A stretch of 64,000 bases of DNA from Lysinibacillus sp. 2017 (GCF_003073375.1 NZ_CP029002.1:1846001-1910000); one strand, 5' to 3'. Shown: positions 18,243 to 27,397, counted from the stretch's first letter. The notes: a model not told the origin generated them from the sequence alone. Translations and numbers: made by a program.

Positions 18243-19663
18243 CATTGCTGTTGTTTTCGTCGTCTCCTATTAAAATAGCTGCTCAATAAGTTATACATTT
18301 GATTGAATATAAGGAATATCGAAATAGTTAATCCACCTACCATTAAGATAAATGCAATCCATTCAAATAAGGTAAAACCTTGTATACTCGACAAACTGAT
18401 TGGTTCCCCAAGCTTTTCAATGACTAAATTCATGCCATAAATTCCTGAAATCATACTAAATACCGTTAAGATAAAGAGTAATTGGTTTAAGCGATCCGCC
18501 GACCGATCCTCTTGTACTCGGTATAACTCATCCAATGTCTCTTTGATTTCTTTGTATTTTTCGTCTAACTGAAATACCTTCCGGAAAAACTGAGTTATCT
18601 CTTTACCCTCTGACCGTACAGACACTTCTGAAAAGTAATAACGTGAAGCGAATTTCGTGATTTGTTCGATTAATTCTTCCACAATATCTTTATCTTTGCT
18701 AAATTTCAGTTCACTATGTTCAAACGCCAATTTTAAAAGCATTAGCTTGTAAAAGTAATGGATGAGCACCGTATAGTAAGTAGTTGAATGAAAGTTCGAG
18801 ATACACTTCGCCAATTTTTTTTCTTTATAATTCGTTAAATGAATATGACCCTGTAGCGTGGTCATCATATAAAATTGGTCTGCCCACCGATCATAACAAT
18901 GTTCTGTTACAAAGTCTTTAATAAATTGTTCATTTGTGCTAGATATATATGGTTTTCCATCTTCATCACGACCATTTAATTGACCTGCGCGGTATAACAA
19001 TTCCTCATCAATTTCAACTTGTTGGTCCACTTGCATAAAGGCACTCACATACATGCGTTCATCTTCAAAAAACGGCATTTTATCAATGGTTTTCTCTAAA
19101 TATGAATAATCGACAAAAAACTTATCTAAAAATGGTGCTAGTTTCTTCATTAAAATTTGCTCTGAATTTTCAAACGGGATTCCATCGACAGTATAGGTTG
19201 CCCCAAGCTCTTCATCGATTTTCGGTTGAAGCACTCGAAAATAATGAGCAAAAGAGAGGGCACTTGTTATATCGGTTAGTTCATGTAGCTGAACTCGTAT
19301 TGCTACTATTCCAATACCAAATGGACAAAGGTTAATATCCGCACTATGAATGGTAAAGGGGATTGTTTCGATCTTCGTTTTCATTTCGCCTAAAAGTGAA
19401 AAACTTTTTGAATACCGATTAAAGTGTACGAGTGATGTTTCGGCATTTAATAATTTTTCCTCAATAAATGGATAAAAAAATTGCGTTAGTAAATCATGTG
19501 AAATGACAACATCAGATCCATACAATGATTCATGAAATTCACTTTGTTCAATTTGAAAATGAAAGTATTGATGTTGCTTTAATGTTCGCTGTAACTTTTC
19601 GAAATGATACTGACGAAAACTGAAAGGATAATAAAAAATCAAATGCGTCGCTTGTGGATTCAT
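18242..19663 (-). CDS. CorA-like membrane protein with divergent N-terminal domain
   Basis: A 473-aa protein; the ATG at 19663 follows AGGAGGTG, while the upstream in-frame GTG would put that site inside the gene. Most of the protein is soluble. The C-terminus has two membrane helices; the first ends with SGIYGMN, the GMN signature of CorA-type Mg2+/Co2+ channels, and the second is followed by a basic tail RRRRKQQQ. The topology matches CorA (large cytosolic domain, two C-terminal helices), but the first 380 residues do not look like standard CorA. A magnesium or other divalent-ion role is likely by family. Its leader may be structured (19736-19797). Confidence 0.7.
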   Translation of the reverse strand: MNPQATHLIFYYPFSFRQYHFEKLQRTLKQHQYFHFQIEQSEFHESLYGSDVVISHDLLTQFFYPFIEEKLLNAETSLVHFNRYSKSFSLLGEMKTKIETIPFTIHSADINLCPFGIGIVAIRVQLHELTDITSALSFAHYFRVLQPKIDEELGATYTVDGIPFENSEQILMKKLAPFLDKFFVDYSYLEKTIDKMPFFEDERMYVSAFMQVDQQVEIDEELLYRAGQLNGRDEDGKPYISSTNEQFIKDFVTEHCYDRWADQFYMMTTLQGHIHLTNYKEKKLAKCISNFHSTTYYTVLIHYFYKLMLLKLAFEHSELKFSKDKDIVEELIEQITKFASRYYFSEVSVRSEGKEITQFFRKVFQLDEKYKEIKETLDELYRVQEDRSADRLNQLLFILTVFSMISGIYGMNLVIEKLGEPISLSSIQGFTLFEWIAFILMVGGLTISIFLIFNQMYNLLSSYFNRRRRKQQQ

Positions 19664-19735
19664 TGCATACACCTCCTGCACAATTATTCCCTTAAATAGG
19701 AAATCTCTAACTTAAAAATAAGCATTTTAGAAACA

Positions 19736-19797
19736 GCTCTCAAACGAATTGAGATGGGTAACTACCCATAAAAGTAATTTTCACTTCGTCTGAGAGC
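19736..19797 (-). promoter_or_regulatory. candidate structured RNA leader of the CorA-like gene
   Basis: On the minus strand a 13-base arm GCTCTCAGACGAA pairs with TTCGTTTGAGAGC with a single G-U pair. Inside is a second perfect hairpin ATGGGTA-GT-TACCCAT (19754-19769). On the plus strand the G-U becomes an A-C mismatch, so the structure favours RNA made from the minus strand, that is, the 5' leader of the CorA-like gene 73 bases downstream. It does not match the M-box as I know it. Confidence 0.45.
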
Positions 19798-19875
19798 GAA
19801 ATTAAATAACGAGAACATACGTTCCTTTATTGGCCATTTTTCTTCGATTTTTCGGTTAAAAACACCCAAAATCAG

Positions 19876-19911
19876 AAAAACGTTCCCAAATATAAATTTG
19901 GGAACGTTTTT
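19876..19911. terminator. perfect 16-bp inverted repeat, terminator-like, just before the recombinase gene
   Basis: Arms AAAAACGTTCCCAAAT and its exact complement flank ATAA, with T-runs on both strands. It looks like a terminator but lies between divergent genes, so no gene clearly ends here. A TATAAT box at 19917-19922 follows immediately. It could insulate the recombinase promoter from upstream transcription, control it by attenuation, or be a recombinase binding site, since size and symmetry are near those of tyrosine-recombinase core sites. Confidence 0.6.
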
Positions 19912-19942
19912 TATGCTATAATTGGCCCTAGGAGTTGATCAA

Positions 19943-20896
19943 ATGTCACAAGTTAAGCTACCAAAATTTTTGCGTGATTTTTTAATATACTTAACAACTA
20001 TTACTGGGAAATCTCCTCGAACGCGTAAAGAATATGAATATGATTTATTATTATTTTTGCGATTCACAAAAGCTATGGAGCAGGATATGCCTTTAACCAA
20101 TTTACATACAATCGACATTTCAGATGTAACGATTGAGAACATTAAAGAAATGACTTTAGAAGACCTATATTTATTTATGGAATATTGTGAAGTACAGCGC
20201 GGTAATTCTGCGACTTCGCGTGCCAGAAAAGTTGCGACGTTAAAAGCTTTTTTTAAATACTTAAAAGCGAAGCGCCGTTTAATAGATGAAAATCCAGCAG
20301 AAGCATTAGAAACTCCGAAAATCGGGAAGCGGCAGCCAGTTTATTTAAATATGGAAGAAGCAAAGATATTTATTCATGCAGTGGAATCACAACATTATAG
20401 CCACCGTGATTATTGTATGATGGTATTCTTCTTGAATTTAGGTATCCGCGTCTCAGAACTTTGTTCGTTAGATTTGGCCTCGATTCACGATCGGAAAATG
20501 ACCGTTATTGGGAAAGGGAATAAAGAGCGACAAGTGTATTTGAATGATTCATGTATGAAAGCAATGGAAAGTTATTTGTTGGAACGAAACATATATAAAG
20601 GGGAAGGTCCACAGCCGTTGTTCGTTTCTCAAAAAGGAACACGATTTGCTCGACAAACGATTGCAAAAATCGTCAAGCAAATTAATTTAAATAGTTCAAT
20701 TCCAAAAGATAAACTGACACCACATAAGTTGCGTCATACGTCAGCGACCATGATGTATAAAGCGGGTGCGGATATTCGAAGCCTGCAACATATACTGGGG
20801 CATTCAAGCGTAGCAACAACACAAATTTATACGCATATTGAAGATGAACAAATTCAAGAAGTACTAAAAAACAATCCATTCAACAATCTCGCATAA
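19943..20896 (+). CDS. tyrosine recombinase (XerC/D-like integrase)
   Basis: A 317-aa site-specific recombinase; the ATG at 19943 lies eight bases after AGGAG. It has a SAM-like N-terminal core-binding domain (residues 5-120) and an intact catalytic domain: Arg in LGIRVSEL, Lys in the GKGNKERQV hairpin, HKLRHTSAT, the GHSSVATT His and the nucleophile in IYTHI. It resembles XerC/XerD-type resolvases more than phage integrases. No prophage genes surround it. The end of the gene abuts a 12-base match to the XerD half of dif at 20901. It could be a domesticated integrase or an additional Xer paralogue. Confidence 0.88.
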   Translation: MSQVKLPKFLRDFLIYLTTITGKSPRTRKEYEYDLLLFLRFTKAMEQDMPLTNLHTIDISDVTIENIKEMTLEDLYLFMEYCEVQRGNSATSRARKVATLKAFFKYLKAKRRLIDENPAEALETPKIGKRQPVYLNMEEAKIFIHAVESQHYSHRDYCMMVFFLNLGIRVSELCSLDLASIHDRKMTVIGKGNKERQVYLNDSCMKAMESYLLERNIYKGEGPQPLFVSQKGTRFARQTIAKIVKQINLNSSIPKDKLTPHKLRHTSATMMYKAGADIRSLQHILGHSSVATTQIYTHIEDEQIQEVLKNNPFNNLA

Positions 20897-20900
20897 TAGT

Positions 20901-20912
20901 ATTATGTAAACT
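20901..20912 (+). other. XerD half-site-like sequence
   Basis: ATTATGTAAACT is identical to the last 12 bases of the Bacillus dif site (XerD arm plus one spacer base), five bases after the recombinase stop codon. The other half does not match dif. It may be chance in A/T-rich DNA. Confidence 0.3.
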
Positions 20913-20925
20913 AAATTTCTTTCCT

Positions 20926-20957
20926 AACCGCGCACTCAATTCGATGCGCGGTTTTTA
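20926..20957 (+). terminator. intrinsic terminator of the recombinase gene
   Basis: ACCGCGCA/TGCGCGGT stem and T5. Confidence 0.88.
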
Positions 20958-20979
20958 AATATTAAATTCACATAATTTA

Positions 20980-21008
20980 TTGACAGCAAATCGTAACTGT
21001 TGTATATT
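20980..21008 (+). promoter_or_regulatory. consensus sigma-A promoter
   Basis: TTGACA (20980-20985), a 17-base spacer and TATATT (21003-21008), reading toward the small gene at 21054. Confidence 0.8.
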
Positions 21009-21053
21009 AATTTCAATAAATAAATTCTGTTATAGTACAAAGGGGGTTGCAAT

Positions 21054-21209
21054 ATGACGAATTATCGCCAAGGTTATGAAGTTTATGTTAAAAAGTGTGA
21101 ACAGTTTGGATTAGAGCCAATTAATTTTCGCTATTATATTATTCAATTATCAAAAGCACAATTAGACGCATACAACACGCATGCTGCACAAGAGTGTATG
21201 GATTATTGA
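21054..21209 (+). CDS. small hypothetical protein (51 aa)
   Basis: A 51-codon gene with a near-perfect promoter and AAGGGGGTTGCAAT before the ATG. The product is soluble and rich in Tyr, Gln and Cys, with MTNYRQGYEVY at the start and a likely helical second half. No membrane segment or known motif. The strong promoter and Shine-Dalgarno argue it is really expressed, more than the coding content does. No terminator follows at once, and the MCP gene starts 238 bases later. Function unknown. Confidence 0.55.
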   Translation: MTNYRQGYEVYVKKCEQFGLEPINFRYYIIQLSKAQLDAYNTHAAQECMDY

Positions 21210-21447
21210 ATACGATAGGAAACAAAAAGACGCACTAAATGTATTTTACGACCAAATGAAAATGAAAAGAGGTCGACATGAAAGCTCAATCAAATCTATT
21301 ATTATGAAACAATCTTCCTATATTTAAAGGGGGATTTTTTTATTTCACGTAAATAAACAATATTACCCAGTAATATTAGTTTACTTTTCTCTAAAAGTTG
21401 ATTAAGATGGAAATATCTATGTAATAATTACTATAAAACCTCGGTAA

Positions 21448-23022
21448 ATGAAGGATTACATAGTTAGATTTCCAAAAAATCATGAAAAAGAGGCGGAATG
21501 TTTGAATAAATCTATTGGAAAATCCACAATTATGTTGTTTAATACGGCATTTGTCGTAGTTCTTTCGGTTATTGTACATATATTACATCGGCAATTTCAC
21601 TTTCTGGATAGCTATTTAATCGTAAGAGGGATAACAAATGTCACAGGTAGTATGTATGTAATAATGAATATCCTTACATATATACCCATTGTATTGTTCG
21701 CTATTACGATTTGGCTTTATAAAAAGAATCATCGTGCTCAAGATCTATTGATGACCCTCACTTTAACATTTGGTAGTATTTCCATTATTGCTGGTGGCGA
21801 CGGCTTAACAGAATATCATTTCTCCATTTTTATGGTCGTAGCAATGATTGCCAACTTCCAAAAAGTAAAATACGTTATCATCAGTACGATTATTTTTGCT
21901 ATTCATCATTTAGCGGGTTACTTTTTATTCCCACAATTACTATGTGGAACTGAGGATTATAGCTTTTCATTATTAATGATTCATGCAATTTTCTTAGTCA
22001 TGACAGCTGTTTCTACAAGTATATTAATTGCATACAATCGTAAAACCGAATCAAATCTTGAAAAAGAAACCGAACTTGCTGAACATCACCTACATGAGTT
22101 ATTTATGCAAATCAATAAGGAAAGCATCCGTTTAAGTGAACTTTCTAATCAAATTGCGCAAGGCTCTAACGAATCCGCTAACTCGAGCTTGAATATTACA
22201 AATGCACTTTCAAACTTCCAAGTAAATGCAGAACAAGAGGCGCAATCGTTAAAAGAGAGTATTCTCGAAAACAAGGAAAGTATGGCGCAACTTTCATTCA
22301 TTCACGATCGAACTGAAAATGTATCACAACAAGCGAAACAGAGCCTACTTGAAGCGGCACATGGGAAAGAAACAGTTCAAGTTGTTTCCAATCAAATGAA
22401 CGTTATAACAGAAACAATTTCATCAATTAAACAGCTCGTTGAAATATTAAATTCACATTCTCAAGATATTTCAAGTTCACTAACGGTCGTTCATACGATT
22501 TCAGAACAAACAAAATTACTTGCGTTAAATGCTTCAATTGAAGCTGCACGTGCAGGAGAAGCTGGAAAAGGGTTTTCTATTGTTGCTAGTGAAATACGAA
22601 ATTTAGCGACAGGCACACAGCAATCTGTTTCCAATATGGATAACGTATTAAATGGCATTCAAACACAAATAAAAAATGTGGCGACTAAAATGGAAGATGG
22701 TATGAGCGAAATTTACAAAGGGAATTCCGTTATTGAAAAAAGCGAGCATTCGTTTGAAACGATATATAACAATATTTCTATATTAGAAAATGATATCATC
22801 CAAATTGCACAGGCAACTCATGATGTTGTCAGACAAACCGATCGTTCTGCCACATTATTTAATGCTATTGCAGAAATGAATGAACAATCTGTTGGTACCG
22901 TAAGTATTATTACAGATGCTGCAAAACAACAACATCTTGCAACAGAAGGTTTGGAACAAATTATCGTTGATTTAAATACCGTCACACAACATATGAAACA
23001 ATTAACAGACAAAATGAAATGA
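21448..23022 (+). CDS. methyl-accepting chemotaxis protein with His-rich polytopic sensor
   Basis: A 524-aa chemoreceptor. The first 190 residues hold about six membrane helices instead of the usual periplasmic sensor. Conserved-looking histidines are EYHFSIFMV (near 124) and AIHHLAGYF (near 150), matching a motif type I recall in proteobacterial MCPs and GGDEF proteins (HFHFF...HH). No HAMP is evident. The C-terminal coiled-coil signalling domain has the hairpin tip [13 protein letters not shown] near residue 390. It should cluster with CheA/CheW in the membrane. The start ATG has only a weak Shine-Dalgarno, so its position is less sure. Confidence 0.85.
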   Translation: MKDYIVRFPKNHEKEAECLNKSIGKSTIMLFNTAFVVVLSVIVHILHRQFHFLDSYLIVRGITNVTGSMYVIMNILTYIPIVLFAITIWLYKKNHRAQDLLMTLTLTFGSISIIAGGDGLTEYHFSIFMVVAMIANFQKVKYVIISTIIFAIHHLAGYFLFPQLLCGTEDYSFSLLMIHAIFLVMTAVSTSILIAYNRKTESNLEKETELAEHHLHELFMQINKESIRLSELSNQIAQGSNESANSSLNITNALSNFQVNAEQEAQSLKESILENKESMAQLSFIHDRTENVSQQAKQSLLEAAHGKETVQVVSNQMNVITETISSIKQLVEILNSHSQDISSSLTVVHTISEQTKLLALNASIEAARAGEAGKGFSIVASEIRNLATGTQQSVSNMDNVLNGIQTQIKNVATKMEDGMSEIYKGNSVIEKSEHSFETIYNNISILENDIIQIAQATHDVVRQTDRSATLFNAIAEMNEQSVGTVSIITDAAKQQHLATEGLEQIIVDLNTVTQHMKQLTDKMK

Positions 23023-23334
23023 ACTTGACAGTAGATACTAACTCTCACATGTAAATCTCATTAATTATTTGATAAATTTAATTCTTTTTAATATTTTTTC
23101 GTAAGTAATTTTTTAACTATCTTAAAAGTGTATCTTTTGAGATAGTTTTTTTATTGCCAAAGTGTATATACTCCTACATAAAGATTATGGAAATGTGAAA
23201 GTTATTTGTCATTCCATGAATTAGTTATAGGAATCTCCATAAATTGTTGGATATCTAAGTACTTTAGATTTATAATTTTATAGATAAAGAAGATTCAGTT
23301 TATTGTAATAAATCAAAGAAATGGAGAGAGTGAT
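23023..23334. other. intergenic region with one terminator
   Basis: A terminator for the MCP gene at 23113-23153 (AACTATCT/AGATAGTT with T7). The remaining A/T-rich 180 bases must hold the promoter of the next gene; I see no convincing boxes and no small gene. Confidence 0.7.
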
Positions 23335-25038
23335 ATGCAGGGGATTAATGAATCAAAAGTGCTAGAAACTATGGATTTCACGTTTGAGCAACTGATTGAC
23401 TTAAAAGCAGCTTTGGATAAAACATCTATTGTAGCTGTCACTGATAAAACAGGTAAAATCTTGAAAGTAAATGACCAATTTTGTGAGATTTCTAAATATA
23501 CTAGAGAAGAATTAATTGGACAAGATCACCGTATTTTAAACTCAGGTTTTCACCCAAAAGCGTTTTTTAAAGAAATGTGGCGCACAATCGGTACGGGGGA
23601 AACATGGCACGGTGAAGTATGTAACCGTGCGAAAGACGGCTCACTTTATTGGGTAAAAACAACAATAGTACCATTTTTAGATGAAAACAATAAACCACAG
23701 CAGTATATTTCAATTCGTACAGATATTACAGCACAAAAAAATATTAAGAAAATCGCGCATATTGCTTATCATGATGATTTAACAGGCTTACCAAATCGCC
23801 GAAGCTTATCGAAACGTATTGAAAATGACATCTCAATTGGATTGCGTAATAAAAAAGAATTTGCTTTATTTTTCTTTGATGTGAATCGATTCAAAAATAT
23901 TAATGATAGTTTAGGTCATAAAATTGGGGATTTATTCTTAAAAGAATTAGCTAATCGCTTACGCCAGGTAGATATTCAAACGGAGTCATTTTATCGTTTA
24001 AATGGTGATGAGTTTGTTTATATATTAGATGATGTCAACTTAGTAGAAGACATGGCAGATCGTATTTTAGATGTATTTAAAGATAGCTTTGTATTTAATG
24101 AATACGAATTTTATGCAAGTATTAGTCTTGGTATCAGTCTATTTCCAGAGCATGGGGAGAGTGTATCAAAACTATTAAAAACGGCAGACGTTGCAATGTA
24201 TGCCGCTAAAGCGAAAAAAGGGAATAGCTACAGTATTTACAAAAAGGAAATGCGCGGTACGAATGATCGTTTCTTGTTATTAGAAACTAAATTACATAAA
24301 GCACTTCGCGAAGACATTTTAGAACTAAACTATCAACCAAAATACAACTTACAGACAGGTGAAGTTGTTGGCGTGGAAGCATTGATTCGCTGGTCAGATG
24401 AGGAATATGGTGTCATGCAGCCTGAAGAGTTCATCCCATTTGCCTCACAATGTGGGTTAATTAAGGATATTGATAAATGGGTGTTAGAAAATGCAACAAA
24501 ACAACTAGCTTCTATGCAAGCTATCGTTAGCCCTGATTTTAAAATGGCCGTAAATATGTCTGTTGATTATATTAAGGAAATGAATTTCATCGTCGATTTA
24601 ATGACTATTTTAGATTCTACTAATGTGGCACCTAGTCAAATTGAAATTGAAATTTCAGAACTATCAATGCTTGATACAGATATTCAGCTTATCGACAAAA
24701 TTAAACAAATTCATGAATTAGGTATTAATATTTCAATTGATGATTTCGGTGTAGGGTATTCATCACTTAACTACTTACGTGAAATTCCCATTACATCACT
24801 TAAGATTGACAATACCTTTACAAAAGAATTAAATTTAGTACCTGCAAATGCTAAAATGGTTGCGGCAATCGTTTCGTTAGCAAATGCACTAAATTTACAG
24901 GTTATTGCGGAAAAAGTAGAAAATGGGGAAGACCTAGCCATCTTAAAAGAGTTAAATTGTCAGTATGTGCAGGGCTTCTATTTAAATGAGCCATTAAAAG
25001 CTGAAGAACTAGTGAAGTATATAGCGAATAAAAAATAA
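23335..25038 (+). CDS. PAS-GGDEF-EAL cyclic-di-GMP protein
   Basis: A 567-aa cytosolic protein with three domains. A PAS sensor with PAC extension (about 25-135) comes first. A GGDEF domain (about 145-300) has NGDEF at the active loop, a change in the first Gly that may or may not allow cyclase activity. An EAL domain (about 315-560) keeps EALIRW, NMS, DDFGVGYSSL, the Lys in LKID, EKVEN and QGFY, consistent with active phosphodiesterase. It has no membrane helix. GGAGAGAG precedes the ATG. It probably lowers c-di-GMP in response to redox, light or ligand at the PAS domain; cofactor unknown. Confidence 0.92.
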   Translation: MQGINESKVLETMDFTFEQLIDLKAALDKTSIVAVTDKTGKILKVNDQFCEISKYTREELIGQDHRILNSGFHPKAFFKEMWRTIGTGETWHGEVCNRAKDGSLYWVKTTIVPFLDENNKPQQYISIRTDITAQKNIKKIAHIAYHDDLTGLPNRRSLSKRIENDISIGLRNKKEFALFFFDVNRFKNINDSLGHKIGDLFLKELANRLRQVDIQTESFYRLNGDEFVYILDDVNLVEDMADRILDVFKDSFVFNEYEFYASISLGISLFPEHGESVSKLLKTADVAMYAAKAKKGNSYSIYKKEMRGTNDRFLLLETKLHKALREDILELNYQPKYNLQTGEVVGVEALIRWSDEEYGVMQPEEFIPFASQCGLIKDIDKWVLENATKQLASMQAIVSPDFKMAVNMSVDYIKEMNFIVDLMTILDSTNVAPSQIEIEISELSMLDTDIQLIDKIKQIHELGINISIDDFGVGYSSLNYLREIPITSLKIDNTFTKELNLVPANAKMVAAIVSLANALNLQVIAEKVENGEDLAILKELNCQYVQGFYLNEPLKAEELVKYIANKK

Positions 25039-25039
25039 T

Positions 25040-25087
25040 AAAAAGGTGTTTTGAAAGCATAAAAACTTTCGAAACACCTTTTTTTTA
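25040..25087. terminator. bidirectional terminator
   Basis: AAAAAGGTGTTTTGAAAG pairs with CTTTCGAAACACCTTTTT (one mismatch) between convergent genes. Confidence 0.88.
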
Positions 25088-26458
25088 GTCTATTAAATAA
25101 TGTTCAATCCGTTCAAACTCATCTATATCGATATTATCCATATATTTATATAAAACATCTAAATCCACTTTCATTACATCTTTATGTTGCAAATAAAATT
25201 GCTCCGTCAAATGGCAAATAAGAAGAGGAACTGCTTGGCGATGATCAAAGCGCTTGAAATACTTAACTAAAAAGTCTGTATCCAGTTCTATATAGGTATT
25301 TAATCCAAGAGCTGAGAAATCTAAATATTTTAAATGAGCAGTTAAAAAGTCTTCTGTTAACTGCTCATTATAGCGACAGACATAAGACCAATCGAGTTCA
25401 TTGCGATAGCGGTTAATCCAATGTTGCTCAGCATTCGCACTAAATAATTGCTTTTGCTGATCAGAGTAGGACGTGAATTTTTTATCCATTTCGGCATTGG
25501 TTAGACGCTTATCCCCGAATCGATCGTATTTTTGACTCATTAACGAAGGAATTCCCTTTACGAGATGCTCACTTCCTGGCCATTTATTCGATCCGCGGTC
25601 ATACTCATAAAATTGTAAGTACATTTCAACCATTTCATCACTTTCAGGTAAGTACGTAACATCAAATGAACTATAAAAGGCATAGCTTTCAATAAAGTCG
25701 TCTAATTGGTCAACAAAATCGCTGTGAATTGTTTTTTCCTGAGCTTTCAAGGATTCTACTAGATAACGTTTAAAGGATGCTGACAGACGCGCTAGCACGG
25801 TTTTATTGTATTGCAGGGCCACTAAATCTAATTGCTCTAAATGATCGATTAAAAATTGTTCCGATAATAAGGGATTTGCATAGCAAATATAGCGAAACGG
25901 TAGGTAATCAAAGTAATGAATGAGCTTGCTTGGATGTTCTTTTACCGCGAATTGGCACCATTCAAGATATTGATCTACAAATGCGCGGTCATAGGGTAAT
26001 TTTTTATATAGCTCTTCATCCATTGCGTCAAATTGTTGAAAAACTGAAAAATGATTAAAGTCATTCACATCAAAGTGTTCGGGAAACACGATTTTTTTCA
26101 GTTCATTTTTTAAATGAAATGTGTGCTTTGGTTTTTTGGTAACAAAGCTATACGTACCAATTGCACCACGTTCTTCTAATAAGATATAAGCAAGCTCTTG
26201 ACGTTGGTCACGCGTTAACTTGCATTCTTTCGGGAATTTCACCGCAGCGAAGTACTGAGCGCTGGCCATATCGTAGAAAAATTTGTAATCGCCTTCTTTT
26301 GTATAAGGTTCTTCCGACATGTTTTTCTGCCAATAAAGTAAAGCGCCATAGACTGGAGCGTAATTAGAAAACGTAATATTTGCGATTGAAAATATATTTT
26401 GTGTAAGTGAATCGTCATAAAGAACTTTTATAAATTCAATTTTTTTAATTTTTAACAT
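25085..26458 (-). CDS. hypothetical protein with internal repeats
   Basis: A 457-aa soluble protein, ATG at 26458 after GGAGG. It contains repeated blocks of about 40 residues with the pattern [IV]CxYNxxL(S/T)EDFLxxHLxxLDxxAL, for example near residue 190 (YANPLLSEQFLIDHLEQLD) and near 355 (YNEQLTEDFLTAHLKYLD), followed by a further partial copy. Such repeats suggest an elongated binding surface. No catalytic motif, signal or membrane segment. It is a single gene; I do not recognise a characterised family. Confidence 0.6.
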   Translation of the reverse strand: MLKIKKIEFIKVLYDDSLTQNIFSIANITFSNYAPVYGALLYWQKNMSEEPYTKEGDYKFFYDMASAQYFAAVKFPKECKLTRDQRQELAYILLEERGAIGTYSFVTKKPKHTFHLKNELKKIVFPEHFDVNDFNHFSVFQQFDAMDEELYKKLPYDRAFVDQYLEWCQFAVKEHPSKLIHYFDYLPFRYICYANPLLSEQFLIDHLEQLDLVALQYNKTVLARLSASFKRYLVESLKAQEKTIHSDFVDQLDDFIESYAFYSSFDVTYLPESDEMVEMYLQFYEYDRGSNKWPGSEHLVKGIPSLMSQKYDRFGDKRLTNAEMDKKFTSYSDQQKQLFSANAEQHWINRYRNELDWSYVCRYNEQLTEDFLTAHLKYLDFSALGLNTYIELDTDFLVKYFKRFDHRQAVPLLICHLTEQFYLQHKDVMKVDLDVLYKYMDNIDIDEFERIEHYLID

Positions 26459-26557
26459 CAAAACACCTCCAGTAGCTTTATTATAAACTTTTATCAGAAA
26501 TCTCGCATCGTAAGAAAAAATTTTTTCAAAAAATGTTTAAGCTTTTTTAAATGGTGG

Positions 26558-26928
26558 TATGTTATAAGTAGTAAAGTTACAGTCATTAAAGTTTTATCAG
26601 TAAGTTTTAGTTAGCAAAAGTGTAATCCGTTAGTCTTAAGTAGTTAATATTGTGATTTCAACTATCTTCGTTGTATGCGTTTTTTTATGATATGAAAACG
26701 TGTTAACCATCAATTAGGTAATAGATGAACAAAATGCTTTAACGAAGCTTTTCGAAAGATGCCATCCATTTGGCGAGCCCAATGCATACACGAAATAGTA
26801 TATCCATTGAAAGAGTAAGCTCAAACGTAATATGACGTTAAACTATCGTACAAGTTTTTCACAACTAAATATGAATTACCGACTGTAACTTTACACTATA
26901 CACTCCTTATCCCATAAGGAGTGTTTTT
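26558..26928 (+). ncRNA. candidate structured non-coding RNA (~325 nt plus terminator)
   Basis: GTAAAGTTACAGTC (26571-26584) and its exact complement GACTGTAACTTTAC (26881-26894) would pair to close an RNA of about 324 nt. A -10-like element (TATGTT at 26558, or the extended TGTTATAAG at 26561-26568) lies just before the first arm, and a strong terminator (CACTCCTTAT/ATAAGGAGTG, T5) follows the second arm within seven bases. Internal complementary pairs include CTTCGTT/AACGAAG, TGTATGC/GCATACA and GCC/GGC hairpins. No protein-like frame is seen. I compared it mentally with RNase P, 6S, SRP, tmRNA and T-box RNA and found no signature. A MITE with terminal inverted repeats is the main alternative. 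Confidence 0.5.
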
Positions 26929-26983
26929 AATTGCATAAAACTTGTTATACTATTTTTATCATGAAATGGATTGGAGTTTTAAT

Positions 26984-27358
26984 ATGTGGAAGATAGTTAA
27001 CGGAAAGCTCATCCAGACGACCGACGATACACGAATTCGTTATAAAACACGAATTAGCGCGGCAATGGTAGAGCAATTAAAAGTTCTTGCAGCTGAAAAT
27101 GATACCTTTATCGGTTATTTACTTGAAAACGGCTATAGCAAATTACTGCAAAATGCGACAATTACATACAATAAAAAAACGAGACCAAAAGACCGTATTG
27201 AATTTCGTACGACATGTGATAAAGAATTGCTACAAGCAATGAAGGATTTTGCAGAGCAGCATCACTTAAATTTAAATGATTGTATAGAAGTGAGTATTTC
27301 ATTTATTAATGCCGAAGAAGTAAAAAATGCGAGTTGGCGTTATCGGGTAGAGTTATAA
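26984..27358 (+). CDS. hypothetical protein with two ribbon-helix-helix-like modules
   Basis: A 124-aa protein, ATG at 26984 eight bases after GGAG; the upstream in-frame codons have no site. Two stretches (about residues 18-55 and 69-105) share the pattern R-[IV]-x-[YF]-[KR]-T followed by a helix with LK-x-[LF]-A and another helix, as in ribbon-helix-helix proteins that bind DNA with the first strand. If so, this is a fused tandem RHH. It lies directly after the candidate RNA terminator, so that element could also be its leader. Function unknown. Confidence 0.5.
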   Translation: MWKIVNGKLIQTTDDTRIRYKTRISAAMVEQLKVLAAENDTFIGYLLENGYSKLLQNATITYNKKTRPKDRIEFRTTCDKELLQAMKDFAEQHHLNLNDCIEVSISFINAEEVKNASWRYRVEL

Positions 27359-27397
27359 GAACAACATAGGAATAGGGTAGTACAACAACTGGACAGG

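Noticed and set aside
20885-20912. A second complete dif site
   Set aside because: Only the XerD half matches; the XerC arm and spacer do not, so it is listed only as a half-site.
21392-21416. Sigma-D promoter before the MCP gene
   Set aside because: A TAAA and GGAAATAT pair is present, but the spacing is 13 and only 5 of 8 positions match the -10 element.
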